Source: Rhodoblastus sp052145335 (GTDB lineage: Bacteria > Pseudomonadota > Alphaproteobacteria > Rhizobiales > Beijerinckiaceae). Taken from it: DNA of 8,224 nucleotides. The DNA is taken from contig NZ_JBKQOU010000243.1 in the NCBI RefSeq assembly GCF_052145335.1, positions 1-8,224 of the forward strand, in the 5' to 3' direction. The notes below the pieces were generated by a model. It saw only the letters and a list, made by a program, of their open reading frames with translations, had not been told where the DNA came from and ran no database searches. The position numbers were made by a program, and so were the translations under genes. Shown piece after piece: positions 1 through 5,840 of the stretch (positions within the stretch are counted from its first letter, which is position 1; each line of letters begins with the position of its first letter).

Positions 1-1458
1 AACCTGCCGCCCGATCCACGCGGTGGCGCTGCGCGCGGCGCCGGCGAATGGCTGGGCCTGGAAATAGTTCTGGACCTGCTTCAACGTCTGGTTATAGGCG
101 AGGCTCCAGCTTCCGACATGTTCGACCAGCCGTTCCTGGTGAAACTGCTCGCGCCGGGCGAGGATCGTCTGCGCCATCGACACGCCGATGGATCCGCCGA
201 GATTGCGGGCGACATTGATCAGCGAGGAAGCCTGGTCGGTTTGACCCGGCTTGAGGCCGGTATAGGAGGCGGTGGTGACGAAATTGAACACCAGCGGCAG
301 ACCTATGCCGAGATAGACGCGCGACCATGCGAAAAAGCCGAAGTTCAGGTCGCCATAAAGCCGCGTCAGGTCGTACATCGCCGATGCGACGATGCAGCCG
401 CCGATGGCAATGGCGTATTTCGGCTCGACGAAACCGAATCCGCCGATCAGCGCGAAAACACACATCGTCACGATGCCGCCGGGCGATAGCGCAAGACCGG
501 CCACGGTCGCCTTATAGCCAAAATCCTCCTGCAACAGTTGCGGCAGAAACTGGGTCGTCGCAATGAGTACGGCGCCCATGCATAGCATGATCAGGAAACA
601 GGTTCCAAACTGCCGGCTGAACAGCAGGCGCAAGTCGATGAGCGGATCCTTGCGCGTCATCTCCCAAGGCACGAAAAACGCCAGTCCCAAACCCGACACC
701 CACGCCGAAACCACAATGAAGGTCGAACCGAACCAGTCGTATTCCTGGCCCCGGTCCAGGACCAGTTCGAGGCCGCCCAGGAACAACGCGACGAGGATGA
801 AACCGACAAGATCGAACCTGATCCGGCTAGATTTCCACATCTCCTGACGCTGCTTCCTTCTCTCGGGCGATGACGGCAGAAACGCCGCGACCGCTGCGAA
901 CGAACCGAGCCCGACGGGCACATTGATCAAAAAACACCAGCGCCAGGACCAATTGTCGCTGAGCCAGCCGCCAAGCGTCGGGCCGATCGCCGGCGCCAGC
1001 ACGACGGCGACGCCATAAATCGCGAAACCGCGCGACCGTTGATCCGGCGGAAACGCCGCCGCGAGAATGGATTGCGCCACCGGCGTCATGCCCCCGCCGG
1101 CAACCCCCTGGAACAGACGAAAGATCAGCAGCGCCTGAAGACTCCAGGCAAAGCCGCAGCAAGCGGAACTGACAGTGAAAAGGGCCGTGCAGGCCATGAA
1201 GAAATTCTTCCGTCCGAAAATTTCGACCAGCCAGCTTGACGCGCACAAGACGATGGCGTTGGCGACGAGATAGGTCGTGACCACCCACGCGGCCTCGTCC
1301 GGGCCAACCGCGAGGCCCCCGGAAATATAGCGCAGGGCGACATTGGCGATCGTCGTGTCGAGCACCTCCATGAACGTCGCCACCGAGACGAGGACCGCGA
1401 TCAGGTAGGGGTTGCTCCCGCTATACTCGGAACCCCCGCTCTCGCCTTTGCCAGCCAT
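1..1458 (-). CDS. DHA2-family MFS multidrug efflux transporter (EmrB/QacA-like), C-terminus cut by window edge
   Basis: This is an inner-membrane proton-driven drug exporter of the 14-helix DHA2 branch. The frame is open from the ATG at 1458 to the left edge (486 codons), against a usual 510-530 residues, so only a short C-terminal tail is missing. Visible family marks are the first-helix motif LDTTIANVAL (residues 34-43), the FGRK loop after helix 2 (about 81-84), the antiporter motif C region ending LAPAIGPTLGG (about 154-164), and a late SSLINVARNLGGSIG segment typical of EmrB proteins. Hydrophobic helices run along the whole length. The start is set by an AAGGTG ribosome site 8 bases upstream, which lies inside the tail of an EmrA-like frame. 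EmrB proteins normally work with an EmrA periplasmic adaptor and an outer-membrane channel. Neither is intact here, so the pump may use a distant adaptor or act alone. The substrate cannot be read from sequence. Family call is secure. Confidence 0.93.
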   Translation of the reverse strand, partial: MAGKGESGGSEYSGSNPYLIAVLVSVATFMEVLDTTIANVALRYISGGLAVGPDEAAWVVTTYLVANAIVLCASSWLVEIFGRKNFFMACTALFTVSSACCGFAWSLQALLIFRLFQGVAGGGMTPVAQSILAAAFPPDQRSRGFAIYGVAVVLAPAIGPTLGGWLSDNWSWRWCFLINVPVGLGSFAAVAAFLPSSPERRKQRQEMWKSSRIRFDLVGFILVALFLGGLELVLDRGQEYDWFGSTFIVVSAWVSGLGLAFFVPWEMTRKDPLIDLRLLFSRQFGTCFLIMLCMGAVLIATTQFLPQLLQEDFGYKATVAGLALSPGGIVTMCVFALIGGFGFVEPKYAIAIGGCIVASAMYDLTRLYGDLNFGFFAWSRVYLGIGLPLVFNFVTTASYTGLKPGQTDQASSLINVARNLGGSIGVSMAQTILARREQFHQERLVEHVGSWSLAYNQTLKQVQNYFQAQPFAGAARSATAWIGRQV

Positions 1459-1460
1459 GC

Positions 1461-1535
1461 TCAACGCACCTTGACGCTGGGCACGACCGACATGCCCGGA
1501 CCGATCTGCACGTCGGGCGATTGGTCCAAGGCGCC
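1461..1535 (-). pseudogene. 3'-terminal remnant of an EmrA/HlyD-type membrane fusion protein gene
   Basis: Reading the minus strand from about 1535, the frame gives ALDQSPDVQIGPGMSVVPSV, then KVR and a TGA stop at 1463-1461, two bases before the efflux pump start codon. The GPGMSVVPSVKVR ending closely resembles the C-terminus of EmrA/HlyD adaptors, which is normally encoded just upstream of emrB. The frame meets a stop at 1562-1560, about ten codons before the recognisable part. I could not find the barrel, lipoyl or coiled-coil parts of an adaptor in any minus frame up to 1835. The simplest reading is a deletion or rearrangement that removed most of emrA and left about 23 codons. The homology is judged by eye on a short segment. 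Confidence 0.55.
1467..1472 (-). promoter_or_regulatory. Ribosome binding site of the efflux gene, inside the emrA-like tail
   Basis: On the minus strand AAGGTG lies 8 bases before the ATG at 1458. It is part of the codons for the last residues (VKVR) of the emrA-like remnant, as expected when emrA and emrB are translationally linked. It supports the start chosen for the transporter. Confidence 0.55.
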
Positions 1536-1620
1536 GCGCCAGCAGGCGCGCTCATGATGTCACGACCTGGAGGGGCGGATTTGCGGCGCTGCGTCCTTCG
1601 TGTTTTCGCGTTTCGGCAAA

Positions 1621-1645
1621 AACCCTTCCGTCGCCGACGGGTTCC
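1621..1645 (-). promoter_or_regulatory. Possible EcfG-type promoter upstream of the efflux gene
   Basis: The minus strand reads GGAAC (1645-1641), 16 bases, then GGTT (1624-1621). The alphaproteobacterial general-stress consensus is GGAAC-N16/17-CGTT, so this is one mismatch away. It would put transcription start roughly 150 bases before the pump's ATG. The spacer contains a perfect CCGTC/GACGG inverted repeat. Single-mismatch matches are expected once or twice by chance in a window this size, so the call rests mainly on position. Confidence 0.3.
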
Positions 1646-1726
1646 AACTGGACCACGCGATCGGGCCCTTATTCACCGATGCTCAGTAACCGCCTGCGCA
1701 AAGCAATATCGCCGCGGCGGCAAGAG

Positions 1727-1849
1727 CTATGCCGGATTGATTCCGCCTTCGCTTGGGCGCACGAGCTCCGGCCTTTCGGGCCACGCCGTGTCGACCGGGA
1801 CGGCAAGCGCCGCGAGGACCAGGGCAAGGCGAAATTCATGATGGTCCAT
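1727..1849 (-). CDS. Doubtful small ORF, 40 residues, overlapping the end of the YihY gene
   Basis: An ATG at 1849 opens a frame of 40 codons ending in TAG at 1729-1727. It overlaps the last 14 bases of the YihY gene, an arrangement seen with translational coupling, and GGAAG lies 8 bases upstream as a plausible ribosome site. The start of the product (MDHHEFRLALVLAALAVPV) resembles a short signal peptide or membrane anchor. The rest is proline-rich, without recognisable motifs. The frame stays open for 17 more codons after the TAG, so it could be a truncated gene. I recognise no family. It may equally be chance in GC-rich DNA. Confidence 0.22.
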   Translation of the reverse strand: MDHHEFRLALVLAALAVPVDTAWPERPELVRPSEGGINPA

Positions 1850-2762
1850 CACTGTTCTTCCGCCGCGGCGAACCGGTCCGCGCGTTATTGTCCCGAGCGG
1901 AATGGGCGCGCTCCAATTCCGCGTCGAGCTCCGCGCCGAGCAGCACCACCATGGCCGAAATCCACATCCAGGTCATGAAACCGATGACGGCGCCCAGCGA
2001 GCCGTAGGTAGCGTTGTAGCTGCCGAAATTCGCCACATACCAGGAGAACAGCCCCGACACCGCGAGCCATAGCAAGGCGGCGACAGCGCTGCCCCAGGTC
2101 ACCCAGCGCCATTCCGGTTTTTCGCGGCTTGGCCCAAAACGATAGAGCGCCGCAAGGCTGACCATCACGATCAGCAGCAGAGCCGGCCAGCGCAAAAGAG
2201 CAATATACCAGGCCTTCTCATCGAGACCGAGGAACTGGAGTAAGATCGGCATGACGACAATGCCGGTCAGCGCCAGCGCCATGAACAGCAGCGCGCCCAA
2301 AGTGAAGCCAAGCGATTGCAGATTGAGTTGAAAAAAACTTCGCTTCTCGTCCGCTTCATAGGCGATGTTGAGCGCATCGAACACGGCCTTGACGCCGCTG
2401 TTGGCGCTCCACAGCGACAGCAACAAACTGATCGCGGCGGTGAAGCCCAGGGCGCCGCCGCCATTTTGCGCGAGCCGCTTGACCTGCCCGCCGATGATCT
2501 CGAGCGCCCCGTCGGGAAGCACGCCATGAAGATCATTGACGTGCTGGTCGATGACGCCTGGGTTCGCGGCCAGGCTGTAAATCGCGACCAGCGCCGCAAT
2601 GGCCGGAAAGATCGCCAGGATGCCATAAAAGGCCACGCCAGCCGAAACCGCCTGGATACGGTCCTTGTTGAATCTGCCGTAGACGCGACCTGCGAAATAC
2701 GACCAGCCTCTGGGGACGATGTGCGAATTTGCTCTGGCGGTATCGAAACGATCGGAGACCAT
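1836..2762 (-). CDS. YihY/virulence factor BrkB family inner-membrane protein
   Basis: This encodes a 308-residue polytopic membrane protein of the YihY/BrkB family, whose biochemical function is unsettled (early links to tRNA processing as RNase BN were later reassigned to another gene). About six hydrophobic segments are visible, near residues 40-65, 103-120, 150-178, 186-208, 222-245 and 254-278. The family's two best-conserved regions are present: an N-terminal AVSAGVAFYGILAIFPAI stretch (38-55) and a C-terminal YGSLGAVIGFMTWMW (253-267) followed by LLGAELDAELE (274-284). The tail after 285 is short, charged and probably cytoplasmic. The frame extends upstream to an ATG at 3089, but that would add 109 low-hydrophobicity residues and run across the divergent promoter region. 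The ATG at 2762 gives the normal family length and has GGGAG 8 bases upstream, so I prefer it. The gene diverges from the PRC-barrel gene. Confidence 0.93.
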   Translation of the reverse strand: MVSDRFDTARANSHIVPRGWSYFAGRVYGRFNKDRIQAVSAGVAFYGILAIFPAIAALVAIYSLAANPGVIDQHVNDLHGVLPDGALEIIGGQVKRLAQNGGGALGFTAAISLLLSLWSANSGVKAVFDALNIAYEADEKRSFFQLNLQSLGFTLGALLFMALALTGIVVMPILLQFLGLDEKAWYIALLRWPALLLIVMVSLAALYRFGPSREKPEWRWVTWGSAVAALLWLAVSGLFSWYVANFGSYNATYGSLGAVIGFMTWMWISAMVVLLGAELDAELERAHSARDNNARTGSPRRKNSDGPS

Positions 2763-2940
2763 GCGCCCACTCCCTGACTCGCGCGACGGCGGAACTCTTT
2801 GCGGCTGCGTCGCCCGATGCGGTCGCGCCCCCGATCCGGCAGCGCCATGACGCTCAGCAAGGACGGCCTGCGCCTTTGGCGTTGAGCGGGATGGAAATTT
2901 CATGTCTGGACGAACCGAGGGATGAAGCCACAGCCGCCAC

Positions 2941-2965
2941 AACAGACGCGCGCGCGCTTCGTTCC
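2941..2965 (-). promoter_or_regulatory. Possible EcfG-type promoter for the YihY gene
   Basis: On the minus strand GGAAC (2965-2961) is followed after exactly 16 bases by TGTT (2944-2941), one base off the GGAAC-N16/17-CGTT general-stress consensus. It faces the YihY gene and would give a leader of about 170 bases, which is long. The spacer is a run of alternating GC. This is weak evidence alone, strengthened slightly by the oppositely directed site 30 bases away. Confidence 0.28.
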
Positions 2966-2995
2966 GCCGGTTGGATGATTTCAGCGCGTCTTTCC

Positions 2996-3020
2996 GGAAC
3001 TTCGCTCCTGCCATCCGGTT
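2996..3020 (+). promoter_or_regulatory. Possible EcfG-type promoter for the PRC-barrel gene
   Basis: GGAAC at 2996-3000 is followed after 16 bases by GGTT at 3017-3020, one mismatch from GGAAC-N16/17-CGTT. Transcription would start roughly 45-50 bases before the ATG at 3076, a normal leader length. In my knowledge, exported PRC-barrel proteins are frequent members of alphaproteobacterial general-stress regulons, which fits. CCGGA/TCCGG arms (2994-2998, 3014-3018) flank the spacer. Confidence 0.4.
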
Positions 3021-3037
3021 TTTGTAGTCTCGCCAAA

Positions 3038-3057
3038 CGGTCCTGCGAACAGGATCG
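3038..3057 (+). other. Leader hairpin immediately before the PRC-barrel ribosome site
   Basis: The arms CGGTCCTG (3038-3045) and CAGGATCG (3050-3057) can form an 8-base-pair stem, including one G-U pair, closed by a CGAA tetraloop. It stops four bases before the AAGGAG ribosome site at 3062-3067. It could protect the mRNA 5' end or influence translation start. No role is shown by the sequence itself. Confidence 0.35.
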
Positions 3058-3075
3058 AAAAAAGGAGACCTGTCG

Positions 3076-3789
3076 ATGAGAAAAATCATCTTTGGAAGCC
3101 TCGCCGCGACAGCGCTTTTTGCAGTCGCGCCGGCGCTCGCTCAAAACGCCCATGAGCAGCAGAACAAATCGCCGCAAGCTGACGTCATGACCACAAACGC
3201 CAATACCAATGCCGAGAACGCCAATGCCGCGAAAACCAACGTCGGCGACAAGGGCGACGCTAAAACCAACGCCAGCGTTCGCGCGCGTATCGCCGACGAT
3301 CTCAAAAAGGCAGGCTTCACCGACGTGAAAGTCACGCCGGATTCTTTCATCGTGCGCGCCAAGGATAAAACAGGCAATCCTGTCGTCATGATGATCGATC
3401 CAGATTCGCTCACTGAAATCTCCGAGGTCGGCGCCAATACCGGCAATCCGTCAGCGGGGGAACAGCAGGCCAATTCCGGCACTGGAAAATTCACCAATGT
3501 TCCGTCGCAGGATGAATTGGGTTCGAAAGCCATCGGTCTCGACGTCTATAATTCCTCCAACCAGGATATCGGCACGATCAAGGACGTCGCCATCGAGAAC
3601 AACAACGTCAAGGCTTATATCCTCGGTGTCGGCGGCTTCCTGGGCGTCGGCGAGCGTTATGTCGCGGTGAACCCCTCTGCGATCAACCTCAGCTACAACG
3701 CCAACGACAAAAAGTGGCGCGCCGAAATGAACGTCACCAAGGACGAACTGAAGTCCGCGCCGAAATATGATTATCCGTCGACCATGTGA
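3076..3789 (+). CDS. Exported PRC-barrel domain protein with Asn-rich linker
   Basis: A 237-residue protein predicted to be exported. Residues 1-22 are a clear Sec signal peptide (MRKIIFGS, a hydrophobic core, then ALA before QN). Residues about 24-65 form a low-complexity linker rich in Asn, Ala, Thr and Lys. A small folded segment follows (about 66-118) with the pattern KKAGFTDVKVTPDSFIVRA, which I associate with Rhizobiales proteins of this architecture. After a second short linker comes the PRC-barrel (about 139-235), with LGSKAIGLDVYNSSNQDIG, then GVGGFLGVGERYVAV. PRC-barrels are small beta-barrels found in photosynthetic reaction-centre H subunits, RimM and many stress or envelope proteins, and usually mediate binding rather than catalysis. 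AAGGAG lies 8 bases before the ATG. An EcfG-like promoter upstream and a stem-loop just after the stop suggest its own transcript. The precise function is unknown. Confidence 0.93.
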   Translation: MRKIIFGSLAATALFAVAPALAQNAHEQQNKSPQADVMTTNANTNAENANAAKTNVGDKGDAKTNASVRARIADDLKKAGFTDVKVTPDSFIVRAKDKTGNPVVMMIDPDSLTEISEVGANTGNPSAGEQQANSGTGKFTNVPSQDELGSKAIGLDVYNSSNQDIGTIKDVAIENNNVKAYILGVGGFLGVGERYVAVNPSAINLSYNANDKKWRAEMNVTKDELKSAPKYDYPSTM

Positions 3790-3793
3790 CGTC

Positions 3794-3814
3794 GTTGGCT
3801 TGATGTGAGCCAAC
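3794..3814 (+). terminator. Stem-loop after the PRC-barrel gene, weak terminator candidate
   Basis: GTTGGCT (3794-3800) and AGCCAAC (3808-3814) form a perfect 7-base-pair stem with a 7-base loop, starting four bases after the TGA stop. What follows is C-rich, not a T-tract, so intrinsic termination would be inefficient. It may act as an mRNA 3' end or processing site, or let some transcription continue into the amine oxidase gene 23 bases further on. Confidence 0.4.
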
Positions 3815-3836
3815 CCCTCTCGACCGAAGACTTGGA

Positions 3837-5078
3837 ATGGCGGCTTGCATGGACGTCGTGGTCGTCGGAGCCGGCGCCGCAGGAATCGCCGCGGCGCGAC
3901 GTTTGGCGCGAACCCGACTGTCCGTCCAACTGATCGAGGCGGCGACGCGGATCGGCGGCAGGGCCTGGACCTGCAACATCGCCGGCCTGCCTCTTGATCT
4001 TGGTTGCGAATGGCTGCATTCGGCCGACAGGAACCCATGGACGCGCCTCGCGAAAGCGGCCGGATTCGCCATTGATCGGCGCGATCCGGCTTGGGGCTCG
4101 CAATACCGCGACCTCGGATTCACGCAAGCCGAGCAGGCCGCGGCCCACCAGGCTTTTGCCGACTGGACCGAACATCTGCAGTCGTCGCCCCCGCGCAGCG
4201 ACTGCGCCGCCGACGCCATGGAGCCCGGCGGCGCATGGAACGCTTTCATCGCAGCGATGTGCGGCTTCATCAGCGGCGCCGCGCCTGACCGCTTCTCCGC
4301 CAAAGACTTTGCCGCCTATGACAAGGCTTCCACGGACAACAACTGGCGCGCGCCATCTGGATATGGCGCGCTGATCGCAGCAAGCCTCCCTCGCCCCATC
4401 GACCTGCGCCTTTCGACTCCGATCACGTCCATCGAACTCGATCGCGCCGGCCTGGTTATGGCGACGCCCTACGGTTCGATTCGCGCGCGGACCGCAATCC
4501 TCACCCTCTCGACCGCGGCGCTATCGGCGGACGCCATCAAGCTTCCGCCAGGTCTCGATGCGTGGCGGCGCGCGGCCGCTTCACTGCCGCTCGGCCGCAA
4601 CGAGAAAGTCTTTCTGGAAATCCTCGGCGACAGCCCGTTTGAGTCCGAAACGCATGCGCTTGGCGATCCCCGCGATCCACACACCGGCTCCTATTACATC
4701 CGCCCGCTCGGCAGGCCGGTGATCGAATGTTTTTTTGGCGGCGAGGGCAGCAAGATTTTGGAGGCGGGCCCGGCCGCCGGATTTGAACATGCGGCCGATC
4801 AACTCGCCGCTCTGTTTGGATCGGGCATCCGGCGCTTCCTGCGTCCGCTGGTTGCGACCTGCTGGAGCCGGACCACCCATATCGGCGGCGCTTACAGCTA
4901 TGCGCTTCCCGGACATGCGGCGGCGCGGGCCGATCTGGCTCGCCCTTTCGAACAGCGTCTGTTCTTTGCCGGCGAAGCGACCCGCACGATCGATTTCTCG
5001 ACCGCCCACGGGGCCTATGCCAGTGGCGTTCGCGCCGCCGAGGAAGCGATAGCCGCCCTGGCGAAGGGACGAACTTGA
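3837..5078 (+). CDS. FAD-dependent amine oxidase-like flavoprotein (flavin monoamine oxidase family)
   Basis: A 413-residue soluble flavoenzyme. The N-terminus is a dinucleotide-binding fold: VVVVGAGAAG (7-16) with the GxGxxG loop at 11-16, Glu34 at the end of the second strand where it would bind the FAD ribose, then RIGGRAWT (38-45), the GGR motif of amine oxidases. Lys257 in the GRNEKVFLEI stretch matches the position of the conserved flavin-site lysine. The C-terminal FAD motif is LFFAGEAT (375-382) followed by STAHGAYASG (388-397). The family oxidises amines or polyamines to aldehydes with H2O2 release, but it also includes desaturases and protoporphyrinogen oxidase relatives, so the substrate is open. 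No signal peptide is seen, so it is probably cytoplasmic. The start is uncertain: 3837 has little Shine-Dalgarno signal and 3849 (Met5) is also possible. No partner gene for amine uptake or aldehyde oxidation is adjacent. Confidence 0.9.
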   Translation: MAACMDVVVVGAGAAGIAAARRLARTRLSVQLIEAATRIGGRAWTCNIAGLPLDLGCEWLHSADRNPWTRLAKAAGFAIDRRDPAWGSQYRDLGFTQAEQAAAHQAFADWTEHLQSSPPRSDCAADAMEPGGAWNAFIAAMCGFISGAAPDRFSAKDFAAYDKASTDNNWRAPSGYGALIAASLPRPIDLRLSTPITSIELDRAGLVMATPYGSIRARTAILTLSTAALSADAIKLPPGLDAWRRAAASLPLGRNEKVFLEILGDSPFESETHALGDPRDPHTGSYYIRPLGRPVIECFFGGEGSKILEAGPAAGFEHAADQLAALFGSGIRRFLRPLVATCWSRTTHIGGAYSYALPGHAAARADLARPFEQRLFFAGEATRTIDFSTAHGAYASGVRAAEEAIAALAKGRT

Positions 5079-5104
5079 TCGTCGATCGTGGCTTTGATCC
5101 GAGT

Positions 5105-5129
5105 GGAACTGCCGATGACGCGCTGCGTT
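5105..5129 (+). promoter_or_regulatory. EcfG-type general-stress promoter, exact consensus
   Basis: GGAAC at 5105-5109, exactly 16 bases, then CGTT at 5126-5129. This matches the GGAAC-N16/17-CGTT consensus used by EcfG-type sigma factors controlled by the PhyR/NepR partner switch in alphaproteobacteria. It sits in the short gap after the amine oxidase stop and 32 bases before the ATG at 5162, giving a short leader. By my estimate an exact match occurs by chance well under once in a window this size, and this one is placed correctly for the gene. Confidence 0.68.
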
Positions 5130-5161
5130 TTTTCAAAAATGCAAAACAGCAGGAAAAAGAA

Positions 5162-5452
5162 ATGGACGACAAGCCGGATCTGGATCGGATCAAAGACAGG
5201 GCGCAGGATGTTCGCGAGGACGTCAACGCCCTTGCGGCCGAAGCGATAGATGCGATGCGCAAGTCCGTAGACGAACTGAAAGCGATAGTCGCCGCGAACG
5301 CGTCCAACTCACGCGACCTCGGTTACGCCAAACTGCAGGATCTCAAAGTCGCCATTCGTCGAGATCCTCTGTCCGCTCTGCTTCTCAGCTTCGGGTTCGG
5401 ACTGATCCTGGGTCTGTGGCGGCAAAGGGATGTGCGGCAAGGACCGGCGTGA
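5162..5452 (+). CDS. Small ElaB/YqjD/DUF883-like membrane-anchored protein
   Basis: A 96-residue protein with a charged, helix-forming N-terminal part (about 1-60, MDDKPDLDRIKDRAQDVRED and onward, probably amphipathic or coiled coil) and one hydrophobic segment near the C-terminus (PLSALLLSFGFGLILGLW), followed by basic residues. This is the plan of the ElaB/YqjD/DUF883 family. E. coli members anchor to the inner membrane by the C-terminal helix, bind ribosomes and are induced in stationary phase and stress. The similarity is judged by architecture, so distant membership is possible. The frame is open from an ATG at 5075, which overlaps the amine oxidase stop. That start would place the promoter inside the gene and has no ribosome site. 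The ATG at 5162 follows a purine-rich AGGAAAAAGAA and the EcfG-type promoter, so it is preferred. Confidence 0.8.
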   Translation: MDDKPDLDRIKDRAQDVREDVNALAAEAIDAMRKSVDELKAIVAANASNSRDLGYAKLQDLKVAIRRDPLSALLLSFGFGLILGLWRQRDVRQGPA

Positions 5453-5614
5453 ATATTCTGCATTCGCATTCGATCCGGACGCGCTTAAGTCCCGGCGAGA
5501 GACTAAATCCTTGCCACGACATTAATGGCAGATGATCACGTCACAATGATAAGTTGTAGCTTGCCATCTGCATGATCTTCGCTTGAGTAAGTTCGCAGCT
5601 TTACATTTATTTGA

Positions 5615-5642
5615 TTTATTTTGGTTATTAAATTTCGATAAT
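5615..5642 (+). promoter_or_regulatory. Weak housekeeping promoter candidate in AT-rich island
   Basis: TTTATT (5615-5620) and GATAAT (5637-5642) lie 16 bases apart. The second box matches the -10 consensus in five of six positions and the first is poor. The patch is much richer in A and T than anything else in the window, as often seen at promoters. It would drive the glycine-rich protein gene with a leader close to 190 bases. Confidence 0.25.
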
Positions 5643-5754
5643 ATCGGAACCGACAAGAGCGTTTCGAGGTTATCGCGCTTTCCGCAATCCTCGCCAGCTA
5701 CACGGGCGATGCAGAGGCGCCGTTCGTCGGCAAATAATCACGGCAATCCGCGTC

Positions 5755-5789
5755 TCGGCTGAGCCGATGGCGTTCGGCCCTTGGCCGAA
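5755..5789 (+). other. Tandem hairpins in the leader of the glycine-rich protein gene
   Basis: Two compact perfect inverted repeats follow one another: TCGGC-TGA-GCCGA (5755-5767), and TTCGGCC-CTT-GGCCGAA (5773-5789), with 5 and 7 base pairs and 3-base loops. Neither is followed by a T-tract, so they are unlikely terminators for the upstream gene. The second ends 51 bases before the ATG at 5841. They could be an mRNA-stabilising or regulatory leader. I recognise no known riboswitch. Confidence 0.4.
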
Positions 5790-5840
5790 ACCGCTCGATC
5801 GGCGCGGCTGGACTTTTGAAAGCAATAGGAAGAACCAATC

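Larger units (their letters stand above)
2763..3075. other. Divergent intergenic region between yihY-like and PRC-barrel genes
   Basis: These 313 bases separate two outward-facing genes. Frames cross the stretch on both strands, but none has a convincing start, family resemblance or hydrophobic pattern. It holds two EcfG-like elements back to back (2941-2965 minus, 2996-3020 plus), a hairpin at 3038-3057 and the ribosome site of the PRC-barrel gene at 3062-3067. Nothing else recognisable was seen. Confidence 0.6.
5453..5840. other. Intergenic region with AT-rich island and leader hairpins
   Basis: This 388-base non-coding stretch contains an inverted repeat GCAGATG (5528-5534) / CATCTGC (5565-5571) with a 30-base loop, a strongly AT-rich patch (about 5600-5645), a weak EcfG-like match (GGAAC at 5646-5650, then GGTT at 5668-5671 after 17 bases), and two tight hairpins shortly before the next gene. 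I found no convincing gene on either strand. A 31-codon open stretch (5642-5734, TAA at 5735) has coding-like codons but no start codon. Confidence 0.55.

Noticed and set aside
1521..1841. 106-codon plus-strand open frame in the gap before the efflux gene
   Set aside because: The product is arginine-rich with no motif, has no ribosome site, and runs opposite to the emrA-like tail; it has the composition expected of a chance frame in GC-rich DNA.
2763..3089. N-terminal extension of the YihY frame to the ATG at 3089
   Set aside because: It adds 109 polar, arginine-rich residues not typical of the family, runs through the divergent promoter region and into the PRC-barrel gene, while the ATG at 2762 has a ribosome site and gives the usual length.
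5075..5161. Upstream start for the DUF883-like gene at 5075, overlapping the amine oxidase stop
   Set aside because: No Shine-Dalgarno lies before it, and an exact EcfG-type promoter would fall inside the coding region; the purine-rich site before 5162 is better.
4537..5307. 256-codon minus-strand open frame opposite the amine oxidase and DUF883-like genes
   Set aside because: It spans two real plus-strand genes and their promoter, and the translation is low complexity Ser/Arg-rich without domain signatures.
5528..5571. Inverted repeat GCAGATG/CATCTGC as a terminator or small RNA
   Set aside because: The loop is 30 bases, the arms are only 7 bases and no T-tract follows; it lies 75 bases beyond the DUF883-like stop and could be chance.
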